From positions 1,096,147 through 1,160,146 of the forward strand of contig MU006222.1 in assembly GCA_010093685.1 (NCBI GenBank): 64,000 nucleotides of DNA, given 5' to 3'. Position 1 is the stretch's first letter. The number at the start of each line of letters is the position of its first letter. Below are positions 32,720-43,074 of the stretch, one piece after another. A model generated the notes under the pieces. That model was not told where the DNA came from and made no database searches. It saw only the letters and a program-made list of their open reading frames with translations. Made by a program: the position numbers and the translations under genes. Source of the stretch: Ophiobolus disseminans (taxonomy: Eukaryota; Ascomycota; Dothideomycetes; Pleosporales; Phaeosphaeriaceae).

Positions 32720-34361
32720 ATGACGCATTCATCTCCGGAAAAGACCACCGCGATGCATCAAGAACATGACCCAGAGTATGGCCTCGATGTCAAGGCCGAT
32801 CTATCAGGACAAACGGCAACGGATGAGTACGTGAACACGAACGACTTGCGGTTGGAATCTCGCTCACCTTTTGTAGACATGGCCATTCTCTCCTACATTT
32901 CGATCCCGTAGCTGAGCGTCGCCTGGTGCGCAAGATCGACCTCTACATCGTGCCCACGGTTGCCCTCTTATATCTGTTCTGCTTCATCGACCGGGCAAAC
33001 ATCGGTAACGCCAGGCTCGCAGGCTTCGAGAAAGATCTCCATCTCAAGGGGTACAACTACAACCAGGTGCTCTCGGTGTTCTACATCTCGTACATCATCT
33101 TCGAGATACCGTCGAACATGGCGTGCAAGCTGATAGGACCCGGCTGGTTTCTGCCAGGTATTACCTTTGGATTTGGGATTCTGACAGTCTGCTTCGCTTT
33201 TGTGCGCGATATTCAAACGGCGTGTGCAGTGCGCTTTCTCCTCGGCATCTTCGAAGCGGGCATGCTGCCTGGCATCGCATACTACATGTCAGTACCTGGC
33301 CACCGGCGCACGGACAAACTAGCCACTTGCTGACATTGTGTGTGCCCATTAGGTCGCGTTGGTACAGACGATCGGAGCTTGCGTTTCGTCTTGCTCTGTA
33401 CGTAGTCATGGCTCCCCTAGCCGGGGCTTTTGGTGGCCTCCTGGCGTCCGCCATACTACGATTGCCTCACTTCGGAACAACGAAAAGATGGGAAATGATC
33501 TTTGCTATCGAGGGAATTATAACCATCGCTCTAGCTCTTATCGCCTTCGTGACCCTAACCGACCGACCCGAGACAGCCCGCTGGTTGAGCCACGAGGAGA
33601 AGCAGATGGCGCTCAATCGCTTGAAGTCGGAGCGGGTCGGTGCAACAGAGGTGCTGGATAAGATGGACAAGAAGAAGATCGTCCGAGGAATCTGGAATCC
33701 GGTTGTGCTTATGACTTCTTGGACGTTCCTTCTCAATTGCATCACCGTTCAGGCGCTGGCCTTCTTCGCGCCGACGATCATTCGGACAATCTATCCGCGC
33801 GCTACTGTGGTACACCAACAGCTGATGACGGTTCCTCCGTATATCGTCGGAGCGGTTGCCATCTTAGTCGTCAACTTCACGAGCTGGAAGACCGACAGGC
33901 GAGTGGTGTATATGGGCTTCAGTGCACTTCCGGTCATGGTCGGGTATTGCATGTTTCTGGGCAGCACGAGCAGCAAGGTGCGATACGCGGCAACTTTCAT
34001 CATTACGACGGGTGCTTTCAACAGCGGGGCTCTCGCTAATGCTCACGTCGCTGCGAACGTTGTCAGCGATACAGCTCGCTCATCCGCGATTGGAATGAAT
34101 GTCATGTTCGGCAACATTGGTGGACTCATCTCTACCTGGGCGTTCCTCCCATTCGACGGGCCCAACTTTCCCATCGGAAATGGATTGAATTTGGCAGCAC
34201 AAGGTATTGTTGCCATCACCTGTCTGATTATGTGGTTCTGGATGCAAGCCGACAACAAGCGGCGAGCGCAGGAGGACGTGGCGCGCAAGATTGATGGGCT
34301 CTCTCATGAAGAAATCTCGGACCTTGATTGGCGCCATCCTGGCTTTCAATGGCGTTTGTAG
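32720..34361 (+). CDS. MFS transporter, anion:cation symporter (allantoate/nicotinate permease-like)
   Basis: Plasma-membrane proton-coupled uptake carrier of the Dal5/Tna1 type, about 510 residues with 12 predicted membrane helices. Diagnostic segments are RKIDLYIVPTVALLYLFCFIDRANIGNARL in helix 1 (read in two parts), VRFLLGIFEAGMLPGIAYYM in helix 4, the central loop DRPETARWLSHEEKQMAL, and the C-terminal NAHVAANVVSDTARSSAIG. Exons are 32720-32872, 32917-33287 and 33353-34361. The second intron (GTCAGT donor, GCTGAC branch, TAG acceptor) is firm. The first (44 nt, GTAGAC donor) was chosen because it puts RRLVRKID in frame, and its exact ends are uncertain. Substrate (allantoate, nicotinate, pantothenate or similar organic anions) cannot be told from sequence. 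Confidence 0.88.
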
Positions 34362-34636
34362 GCAGGCTGGATGGGGGTATATGTTTGAAGTGAAGCATGT
34401 AACAGAGCGGACGTAGTGGGACGGGAGTGAAGCAAAGTTTGATTATATTATTCATCAACTGGGATATCTCCTCATAGGTACCAGTCATGCAGTAACTCCA
34501 TATGCTCCTCGCTGATTAGGCTGTAAATGCGATCGATCGTGATCGCAGAGGTATCATAAAAGCACAATCATCAATCGCCTGTCAACTCCCGCTTTTTTGT
34601 TCCGTCTTACAGCTTCACGCAACCTATGCAAGTGGC

Positions 34637-35962
34637 TTACACCATCTGCTCGCCATGTCGGCCACCGGTGGTCATGTGCTCACCACTGCGCCTGGTGCCG
34701 GCAATAGGCTTCCGGTTGACACGGCTGGAGGTGCTAGCGTGGTGGCCATGGTTAGAGCCAGCAGGACCGTCAGGGTGGGGTGCCATGGTGCCTCTTGGGC
34801 CATCAGCGGCATCGAAGGGTGCGCCGCCCCAGCTGCTTCCATCATGTGTTCCCCAGCCAGCCTTGCGTGTAAAGACAGCGTCGTGGAAGCCGTCGAAAGA
34901 GCTGGCACCGGCGCCATAGACGAAGGGTGCGTGGCGGAGGAGGGGAATGTGGTTGAAGCGGAAGTCCCAGACGGAAGCGTAGGTCATGCGGTAGGCGCTC
35001 AAGGCCATCAAGGTTCCGATGACGGCACCCGCGAAGACATCGTACCAGTTGTGGTATTCGTCAATGGTCAGGGCACCACCGATGAGGCAGGCTCCGAGAA
35101 CGGGGGCGTAGATGGCAACGAGCTTCCACATGGCAGGGTGGTAGTTGGCAAAGACCTTGAGCTTGGCGTTGAGATAGAAGTACAGGAAGATGAAGCCAGC
35201 AAACGCGGCGGTGGTGTGGCCGGAGGGCATCGACTCCAAGCTGTCGTTGATTTCTTTCTGGTCGCCCGTGCAGATGCTGCGGTCGAACATGATCTGGCGG
35301 TATCCATTGCCAACGTTGCCGTTGACGCCATTCTCGTTGTTGTTGTATGGCCCGCCAGCATTGGTGCCCTCAGGAATGACGGGCTTGCAGACGGCGAGAA
35401 AGTGAGGGCGGAGGCCACCAATCAGCCACTTGATGAAGACCTGGAAGACGGCAGCGGTGATGAGCGAGTAGAGCAGGCCAATGGTGGCGTTGTTGACGTC
35501 CCAAAAGCTGCGGGCGCGAATCTGCACGATGAGGAAGACAGCGAATGGGATGAAGAAGGCCATAAGCGCAGCAGCCCAGATCTAGACGTGGTTAGCCGAG
35601 GTTTGAGAACATGTAGTATTGATAGAACTTACGGGAATGATCTCATTGCGGAGCGGGTAGGCAAACTCGGTATACACAATCTCGCCATTTTGGAAGGTGA
35701 TGGGGAAGCTGCGGCTCGGGGCTGGGTCTGCCATGTAGACACCGAGGCCAATGGCGCCCATAACGGCCATGGTCACGATGTCCAGAGCAGTGGCTTTGAT
35801 CCACTGCCCAAAGGTCGGACGGCTGTTGTACGAGGGAGCGCCATGCGAGTTCACCCTAGGCTCCTTAGGCCCAAAGATACCGCCGCGCTTCTCATGGTGG
35901 GTGCCCGTGGCGGTGGTGGTGTCAGCAGCAGCCGGCGCCGGGCGGCGGTTGAAGAAACCCAT
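34637..35962 (-). CDS. PAP2-family lipid phosphatase (DPP1/LPP-like)
   Basis: Integral membrane phosphatase of the phosphatidic acid/diacylglycerol pyrophosphate phosphatase group, 424 residues. Two exons, 35962-35633 and 35581-34637, join in phase 0. Motif C1 is KWLIGGLRP (residues 160-168). Motif C2 is PSGH (228-231). Motif C3 keeps HNWYD (His286 to Asp290), but the expected Ser-Arg six and seven residues before the His is Ala-Leu. The N-terminal 60 residues are hydrophilic, six hydrophobic helices follow, and the C-terminal tail is rich in Gly/His/Asp. The tail ends GGRHGEQMV. Divergent from the hydrophobin-like gene. The chemistry is inferred from the family; the missing C3 Arg may change it. 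Confidence 0.85.
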
Positions 35963-37250
35963 TGTTGTTGTGGGTTTGTGGTGGAGGTGCGAGAATGCGA
36001 GCACGAGTGTGGATATCCTCGTGTGTTGTCGTGACGTAGCTCGTGGCACCTGCTGTGTTGTCGAGTGAGGAAGGCGCAACCAAACAACAGGGTTACCAAC
36101 GCAACACCTCACCAAAAGTGCAAAGGGAGAAGACTGTGGACTGAACAAAAGGATTTACCTACACCAGGCTATATACTCCTCCCCCTCAAACTCAGGCAAT
36201 CTCTTCACCTTGCATTGTCACACGGGGCACGCAAACAAACTTACATCATACCTCGCGTCGCGTCTACTCGATTGGGCAGCGTACAAGCCACAAACCGGTT
36301 GGGATCCCTGCTGCAGCCACTCTGCGCTCCGTTTTGAGCGGCATGATGAGGTGGTGATGTGGGGATCAAAGGTGATCGCAGCCACTTTAAGATGAGACAC
36401 GCAAAATCTTGGAAGTTGGCAAAAGCTTGGTGGCACATAGTCAAAGCTTGGTACCGGTCAGGTGTGGCTGATGATGGCATCGCGGCATTTTGCTGCCGCG
36501 CCATCGTCCGATGGTCTTCGAGATTGCAGGTGTTCCGAGACCATCATGTCATCTCGCTTGTTCGACGGCGAGACGCATCCTGTTGGCATCGCTGAAGCAA
36601 GAACGGCGCCCCGCAACAATCCCTCCATTTCTACCTAGCGCGCAGCCTCGCGTGGCACGGATCAACCTTATGTAGCGTGGAAAACGAGCCAACAGTGCAT
36701 CGTCAGTCGCTTTCCTTTTCTGCGAATTCGTTAGGTCAGGTCATCACGCCAACTTGGATTTGAAGTCCTGTCCTCTATAAAGTGGAAAAAAGCTGGAATG
36801 AATTGCGCAACAAGGTCACGTGCGCCAAAAAGAAAGTCTCGCTATTCTTGACCGCTATTCTCCGTATTGTGATCGCTTTAGTGTTGTATGTAAAACGCCA
36901 GTACACATCCATCTTTCTTTCTTGGGCAGTCAGGCGTGTCCGCGTGTACAAATTGAGGTACACCATGGTCCACTCAACGCCTCAAATATATTTCATGTAG
37001 TTCAAACTCTAAGATCTTCAGCGCCTTCAATTCGACTTGCCCTTTTTGTAAGAGACGTGTACGATCAAGGCTTCACATCTCAGTACCACAGAGCATAAGA
37101 TGGGAAAGAGAAATGGCTGGCCTACATCTAAGTGTCGTATGTCTGAGATTATCAAGGTATAAGTAACCCACCACTTTCCTCCCCTCAAACTCTACCACCT
37201 CCATCCAAACATCACAGCAACAAAGACCACCCATCCAACCACTGATCACC
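35963..37250. other. Divergent promoter region between PAP2 and hydrophobin-like genes
   Basis: 1.3 kb with no supported gene. It holds a TCACGTG at 36816-36822 and TATA-like elements at 36776-36782 and 37158-37163. Confidence 0.5.
37158..37163 (+). promoter_or_regulatory. TATA-like element (TATAAG) 93 bp before the hydrophobin-like start
   Basis: Well placed for a core promoter of the 37,251 gene. It is followed by a C/A-rich leader (ccatccaaacatcacagcaa). Confidence 0.45.
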
Positions 37251-37665
37251 ATGTACTTCCCCCCAACCCCCGCTCTTCTCCTCGCCCTCCTCGCCACGCA
37301 CTCAACAGCCATCACAATCCAAGCCGCCATCAACCGCTGCGGGCGCCCAAACATAGTCTTCGAAAACGCGGGAGGCAGCCTTACATGCTGCCCAAAGCTC
37401 CCTGTTCTTGGGGGTCGACTATGTGTCTCACCTACCCGTTTTGGTACGTACGCAGGAGGTATTTGAAACGCGGCTTGTAGCTTACATGCGTAGGTGATGT
37501 TGAGAGAGAGCTGGGGGAGTTGTGCACGGGTGGTAGGGTAGTTCAGTGCTGCAAGTCTTTTGCGAATTTGGTATGCTTGGTTTGAATGTGTTGGTGAGGG
37601 CTTGGTGCTAACATTCTGGGTAGCCGGATACTGTTCGCTGGTACGATGAGTGTATTGATGCTTAG
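37251..37665 (+). CDS. Small secreted hydrophobin-like protein, eight cysteines
   Basis: Three exons (37251-37443, 37494-37570, 37624-37665) splice in frame to 103 residues; no single open frame shows the whole protein. A signal peptide covers about residues 1-20 (LLLALLATHSTA). The cysteines are C30, C46-C47, C58, C75, C83-C84 and C100, the C-CC-C-C-CC-C order of hydrophobins. The spacing is 15-CC-10-C-16-C-7-CC-15-C. The 16-residue C4-C5 gap matches class II hydrophobins exactly, while the last gap (15) is longer than their usual 10-11. Hydrophobins coat spores and hyphae and form amphipathic films. Two introns inside the cysteine region also fit class II genes. Alternative: a cysteine-rich effector sharing the pattern. 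Confidence 0.72.
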
Positions 37666-38208
37666 TAGGGTGAGAGCGCTACACGCGATTGCTTCTCTGG
37701 TGGGGAGGGAGTTGGCGCGTGGTGCGCTACGTCCTTGGACGATGTGGAAGCTCATATAACGGACATCACTCTTTTGAATTAGCCCAAGTCGGCTTCTTCC
37801 ATTTCGAATGGTCTTTCCAAACCTATGCCTTCGCGTTATCGCTCAACCACAATTTCCCAGTGATATAGCTCTGATGGATTCGCCTGTGCCTCAGCCAGTC
37901 TGATGGTTCTCCCAAGCAACAAAAAACACCTCGCACTATGCCATCTCACGATCCCCAACGCCTCAACTCAACTAACCTCTTATCGCTCAGGACATGCTCA
38001 GTCGAACTTCAGGCGCGCGCTCACGTACCAACACAAAGCTCGACATGAAAATACGTGTCCAACGCACCTCCCCAAAAAAAATCACACCTCCGTAGAACCA
38101 GGGCAAGTAGCTTACTACTAAGTAGTATCAAAGATAATCCATTACTATAGACACACCAAACATAAAGTAATTCCATCCCTCCCTCATATTCTCCCCCTAA
38201 AACAAAAT
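37666..38208. other. Intergenic region
   Basis: 3' flanks of two convergent genes. Nothing recognised. Confidence 0.5.
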
Positions 38209-38511
38209 TCAAATTTTCTGCATCCCCTCCACATCTGTACTCTGGACCCACTCCCCATTCCCCAGACCCTCAATCTCCTCCTGCAAGTCCTCCAAGGACA
38301 CCGTATCCTCAATAACAACGTTCTGGTGCAGCTTCTGTATGCCAAAGCCCACGTCCACGTAGGATGAATTGCCCCATACGAGGCCGTCGTGCGTGATGGC
38401 GAGGACGTGGGATTTGAGCGAATCGATCGGGGTGGAGGCGGAATAGGGCGCGATGGAGAGGGTTACGAGGGTTTTTGGGGTGGGTTTGGGGGTGGGGGTG
38501 GGGGTGGACAT
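38209..38511 (-). CDS. Stand-alone eEF1B guanine-nucleotide exchange domain
   Basis: Full-length eEF1B-alpha recycles GDP on eEF1A and has about 210-230 residues, with an N-terminal GST-like region before the exchange domain. This 100-residue protein is only the exchange domain: KTLVTLSIAPYSAS, DGLVWGNSSYVDVGFGIQKL, VVIEDTVSLEDLQEEIE and WVQSTDVEGMQKI. The Phe of the GFGI loop (Phe56) and the penultimate Lys (Lys99) that in yeast eEF1B-alpha disturbs the GDP/Mg site are conserved. The N-terminal 13 residues are a TPTPTPKPTPK stretch from a C-rich repeat. The start is supported by an AACAACAATG context, and no upstream exon was found. It is likely a paralogue beside the essential full-length gene, with unknown role. 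Confidence 0.82.
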   Translation of the reverse strand: MSTPTPTPKPTPKTLVTLSIAPYSASTPIDSLKSHVLAITHDGLVWGNSSYVDVGFGIQKLHQNVVIEDTVSLEDLQEEIEGLGNGEWVQSTDVEGMQKI

Positions 38512-38572
38512 TGTTGTTGTTGCTGTTGTTGTTGTGGTGGTGGTGAGATTGGGGTAAGGTGTGTGTGTGTGT
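38477..38572. repeat. Cluster of simple repeats around the eEF1B-like start
   Basis: A G-rich run (38477-38507, coding for TPTPTPKP on the minus strand), a GTT/GTG trinucleotide run (about 38511-38545) and a GT dinucleotide run (about 38558-38572) follow each other directly. Confidence 0.7.
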
Positions 38573-39130
38573 ACTGAGAAACTTTGTAGACGAATGTTTC
38601 TTGTTGTGATTTAGAGCAAAGTGTAGTTCAATAGTTTCGTTGACGGGGGGTGTCTGAGTATATACGGGACGAAAGTCTGGTGACTCACTTTGACTCACCC
38701 CGGCCACGCTTCGACCGAGAGTGCACTTTCGATTGCAAAGCGCTTGGCTTGCATGCTTCCTGGAACGGAACCACTGAGGGGGGTTGTGACTTCGTGGTGA
38801 GGTGATGAGGCGGTGGGGTGATGCAGGCCACGGGCATACGGACCCCGGGAGCGCAGAGCCGTGAATAGTCGTTGTGACTCCCACACATGATGGGACCCCG
38901 TGCTAGCCCCATCTCCTACAACTGGAAGGAAAAAGGAGGAAAAAGATAGCAGTCAGACCAAGGGTATGCAATTAACAAGAATCGTAACAACAGAACAAGA
39001 ACCAACAATGCACCGCAGCGCGCCAAACCTCTCCGCTCCAACTTTAACACCTCCAACGCTTACATCTCATGTCCAGGGTATCAATATCCACGTCCGCCTA
39101 CGTCTTCCTCCTCCTCATTGTCCGATCCGC
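38512..39130. other. Intergenic region
   Basis: Promoter of the eEF1B-like gene and 3' flank of the LITAF gene. Apart from simple repeats, nothing is recognised. Confidence 0.5.
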
Positions 39131-39912
39131 CTAGGAGTGGATGTGCACCTCGGTGGTGCCGCTGCGATGCCATGTTGCAAGCAAAACACCGCATCGACCG
39201 CACTTGTGCTGCACGTCCTTGAGCGAGTTCATGACGTATGGGATGCAGCCCAAGCAGCAGAGACAACAGAGACCGGCGCCCCAGGCACTGTGAATTGTTA
39301 GCTTTCTTGTCTTCATAATCGTCTGCCCTCTTGCGGACAATATCGGGCAACTCACTGTGTAGTATTTCCCGTCTCGAAAGCGACGCTAGTCATAGCCCTC
39401 TGTCCGCACGCAGGACAATCCGCAGGCGCAGGTCCGCGGCCCAAGCTGGCGATAGGTGTAGCGCTCTGGTAGACGGTGCCGCTCTGTTGCTGGGGAGGCA
39501 TACCGGGCTGGGGCTGCGGGTGGGTCGCGCCGGTTTGCTGGGGCTGTACGTATCCAGCCTGGGGTTGTTGAGGTGGCGGCGAACCCTGGGGGAACTGCTG
39601 GGGAGGGGGAGTTGCGTATTGCTGGGGTTGCTGAGCATATTGCGGCTGCTGTTGCGTGTATTGCACGGCGTTGGGGTCTTGGTGGTAGACGGGGGGTTGC
39701 CCGGTCACGTCGGGCGATTGGGGGTATTGCTGCATGGGGACTGAGGACGCTGTGTTAGTGAGGTGTTTTGGAGCGTTGAGGATGTTGTGCTGGACTGCGA
39801 CGAGATTGCGATTGCTGTCTTCTCTTGCGCATCTTGCGCCGAGAAGGTCCAACAGGGCACGGAAGGCGCGTCAAATACAGAGAAAGAGTTACTCACCACC
39901 TTGCTTCTCCAT
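39131..39912 (-). CDS. LITAF-domain (SIMPLE-like) membrane-associated zinc protein
   Basis: LITAF proteins are monotopic proteins of late endosomal membranes. Three exons (39912-39897, 39740-39356, 39287-39131) give 185 residues. Residues 7-105 are a Pro/Gln/Tyr-rich region (QQYPQSP, PPPQQFPQG) that could bind WW or ESCRT-type partners. The LITAF domain has its first zinc knuckle CPAC at 114-117, a hydrophobic Cys-rich membrane-inserting segment at 138-154 (GLCCLCCLGCIPYVMN), and its second knuckle CGRC at 163-166. All four zinc-ligand cysteines are present. The first exon is only 16 nt (MEKQG). The end EVHIHS is normal for the family. Endosomal sorting is known for animal members; the role in fungi is inferred. 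Confidence 0.85.
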
Positions 39913-40994
39913 TTTGATTGTAGTGTAGAAGATTACTCGAAAAACGCGGTTTTTGGAGTTGTTAGAGTAGTCGAAGTAGGCAAACTCGAGTATCAGATGT
40001 CGTGAAATGCAGCAGATAAAGGGGCTAGGCAGAGATGCGGCTGACTATGTACGATGAAAAAGCACACTCGACATCTCAAAACGTCCTCGGCGTCCGTATT
40101 TATCGAAAGGCTTTAGGCGCTTCGCCCTCTCGTTGGGTCCAAAGCCAAGGGGCTGAAGCCGTGTGTCAAAAGAGCACAGCCCACATTCCAACGACGATCA
40201 CTGGCTCCGTTCCCGCGTGCGCTCGCCCAGCTGAAGTACCCGGGCCAATGAACTTCAAGGGCGCATTACACGTCGTGCCATGTCGCAGGAAATGCGAAGC
40301 GCTTCAGCCTCAGCTTCCCGCTTTGGTGGGACGGTCGATATGGCACGGTGAAGTCGTGGAGAAGAAGAGCCAGTAGCGTGGCAGGGACAAGCGAACTAGG
40401 CCTGCAATTTCCAGACATGGCATGGCGTCCTTGTACGTTTTGGGGGCCGCAACCTTCAACCTTAGAAATCTCATCGATGCGCTATGCAGGGTTTGTGTCA
40501 AGATTTCATCACGCACTCGCTCACCGAATACGCCTGACCGCGTGGATGTCGCAGTTGCAGCCGTGCCATGAACACAGTGTCTTGTTAGGTTCGTCATGCG
40601 CAGAATAGTGCAAGCGCGGTGTTGGTTCACATCGCAAGGCTGTGCTGGCCGAAGAGAAAGATGCGCACAAATGCAGGGAACAGTCGGCGAGGCGTGGTTC
40701 CTGCAGGGGGGCTTCGGACGCTATTTTGAGACACCAAGAAACGCCACAGCTGCTGGGTACGGGTCGCGAAAGCTTCACATGTGTCGAGTCTGGGATGTTG
40801 CTAGAGTTGAAAAGTTGTGATATTATCGATATATGCCCATCTTCTCAAAATCGTAACTGCTGTTCTTCAAGATGCAGTGCCATGGTTGCTACGAGGAAGT
40901 AGTTGATTCCAAAGCGTGTGCCACACCTATGCGCTGATTACGAAGAGCTGTCCCAATCGACTCACCGGTGATGCACGGTCTATCGAAGCGGGTC
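39913..40994. other. Intergenic region (1.1 kb)
   Basis: 5' flank of the LITAF gene and 3' flank of AAR2. No coding or RNA feature is supported. Confidence 0.5.
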
Positions 40995-42308
40995 TCAGTA
41001 TCGCGTATCCATGTCGTCCAGATCAGCCTCCTCTTCAGATTCTTCGGCCCCTCCAATCAATTCATTGGCGTGACCGATATCGCTACCGCCCATTAACTTG
41101 AGTTGTTCTGGTGTCAACTCCACGACCGTTGGTGCGTAGTCACCGAGCTCGTCGTCCTCGTCGGCACCGTTGACATCCATCTCTACCCGCTCACCGTCTT
41201 CCAACTCCAGCAGTCCGCGCTTGAGGTATGATCCGTCGAGCTCCCATCCAAATGCCTTTTGGAGATAGTCTTGTAGATCTTCCAACTCGTCGACCAAATC
41301 AGACTTCCACTTGCCGTCAAACTCGTCGAGGCTTTTTCGAAAGCGAATGAATAATGGCTTGAGGAAGCCCCCGCCAACCTCGTTCAGATCGAAGAGACCA
41401 GCATCCGTGTCGGCGCAATGGGCAAGCTGCACTCGCAGGACTTTGAGTAGTTCGAGGAAGAAGCTGGATCGCTCTTGGACTGCTTGTCGGCAGGTAAACA
41501 GCAGCTGTAGGATTCGCTTCCATTGCTCAAGACAGGAGTTGTTGTTCAGCGTCAGAACCATCAAGAAGGTGAACTGCAACTCTCCCAGTATCTCAAACTC
41601 CCGTCCACGCTTGTCGCTGGCTTGACAATGGTGGTCCACGAGATCGCCTAGGAACCACGATCGATCCTGCGCGGCATCTGTCCGCTCTCGACCAGTCGCC
41701 CCGTCTCTCCACGTCTTCTTCAGGTCGATGGGCAGAAACCGCAGTTCCTTCTCAGGATGTATCATGCTGTTGCTCATCTCCAGGCCAGGTATTGACTCGA
41801 GGTCTTGCGTTGCGGATGATGCGGATGTCAAACTCCAATGATCCGGGTTCAGACCGCATATTCGTGAAAGTAACGTTGGGTTGATGCGCGACGTCAGATT
41901 GTTCCAATCCTCAGACTCCTCAGACCAGCCCTCTTCCGCTCCCGAGTCGCCTTCCTGTACGGTCTGGCGATATGGTGTCAGGCCATCCTTCCATATGCTC
42001 CCTAGGTTTGCTTTCCACCTCAGCACCTCGGTCGGAGACGTTTCGGCCACCAAGTCTTCTGTGCTCTGGTCCCACCTTTTTACGAAGACTTGGGGTGAGC
42101 CCTGGCCGGGAGTGACGTACAGCCAGGCGCCGTGCCTTACTGAAAGTGTGGTGTCGCTCGCGGCGAAGACAAAGTGCAGTCCAGGCGGTACATTTTTGAT
42201 TCCGTGGAAGCGGGGTGATGTAGTGAAGGAGAGTAGGTCAATGCCAGCAAGGGCCTTGGGTGGTAGGTTCAGCAACAGTATTGAATTATTAATCGTCGTA
42301 GGTGACAT
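40995..42308 (-). CDS. AAR2: AAR2 splicing factor homologue
   Basis: Aar2 escorts Prp8 during U5 snRNP maturation and is exchanged for Brr2 in the nucleus. The single-exon protein has 437 residues from MSPTTINNSILLLNLPPKAL. Family blocks are GIDLLSFTTSPRFHGIKNVPPGLHFVF, HGAWLYVTPGQGSPQVFVKRWD (each read in two parts) and the C-terminal helical region LQFTFLMVLTLNNNSCLEQWKRI. The acidic tail (ELTPEQLKLMGG...EESEEEADLDDMDTRY) is also usual in filamentous fungi. The frame is open 47 codons further upstream, but the start at 42308 begins just before the conserved block and is preferred. Divergent from SNF8. Confidence 0.88.
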   Translation of the reverse strand: MSPTTINNSILLLNLPPKALAGIDLLSFTTSPRFHGIKNVPPGLHFVFAASDTTLSVRHGAWLYVTPGQGSPQVFVKRWDQSTEDLVAETSPTEVLRWKANLGSIWKDGLTPYRQTVQEGDSGAEEGWSEESEDWNNLTSRINPTLLSRICGLNPDHWSLTSASSATQDLESIPGLEMSNSMIHPEKELRFLPIDLKKTWRDGATGRERTDAAQDRSWFLGDLVDHHCQASDKRGREFEILGELQFTFLMVLTLNNNSCLEQWKRILQLLFTCRQAVQERSSFFLELLKVLRVQLAHCADTDAGLFDLNEVGGGFLKPLFIRFRKSLDEFDGKWKSDLVDELEDLQDYLQKAFGWELDGSYLKRGLLELEDGERVEMDVNGADEDDELGDYAPTVVELTPEQLKLMGGSDIGHANELIGGAEESEEEADLDDMDTRY

Positions 42309-43074
42309 GGTGGAGCCGTGGAACAACTCCTCAAACCAGGTGTGGCGCAGAATTTTGGAGGGAATGTGTATTGCTAAGCTCGAATCGAGAAGAGAAGTGA
42401 TGGGTATCATAGAGTGCGAAAACGGAGCGCTGCGGTAGAGCACGTGCAATTAGGAGCCTTGCTTGGTAACTGCCTGGAACCTCGAACTAATTAAAAGATC
42501 TTGTGGTGAAGGGTGAAATGGAAGACAATGTGCGAGTGAAGAAGGAAAGGTGCCTCTTAGGGCACGTATATTAAAGCGGTGCCATGGCAGTAGTGAGGAG
42601 GCTTCACGTCCCAAGACCGTTGAAGCATGCGGCAGAGAACGGCCGAGCTCTCACCGACGGGTAACCATGCGTCATTGGGTAATAGTCTTGTCGCTCTACA
42701 GCGAAGTCGTGACTGATCAGCTTCCATCTGACCATAGACTGGTCGGGAGGTGCATGCAGACGGGTATTACACTTGTTTCATGAGTATCTGCGTGAACATC
42801 GTTTTGCCTAGAACAGATCAGCATGCCGTTGTGGAACGTTTCCCGCCTATCCCTAGGTACCCCACCACCATCCCACCTCCGGACCTCCTTCCGGGTTGAA
42901 GCTATCTCGAATTGGTCATGTGCGATAGGCCGTGTAGGTGAAGACGCAGTGTAGGACCATTCTGCTTCTCCTCCAAGGTGTCTACGTTCTGTGCGGAACG
43001 TCCCCGCGCCCACCTCCTTCTCAACCTCAACCTCAAATCTCAAACCTCACCACCATCACACACATACCTACACC
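42309..43074. other. Divergent promoter region between AAR2 and SNF8
   Basis: 766 bp. Nothing beyond a C/A-rich leader before SNF8 is recognised. Confidence 0.5.

Noticed and set aside
34655..36034. 459-codon plus-strand open frame
   Set aside because: It is antisense to the PAP2 phosphatase gene, which has clear catalytic motifs and introns. The long open frame is a by-product of its codon use.
36916..37354. Overlapping short frames in the hydrophobin promoter region
   Set aside because: They overlap on both strands, carry no domain, and span the TATA-like element and leader of the hydrophobin-like gene.
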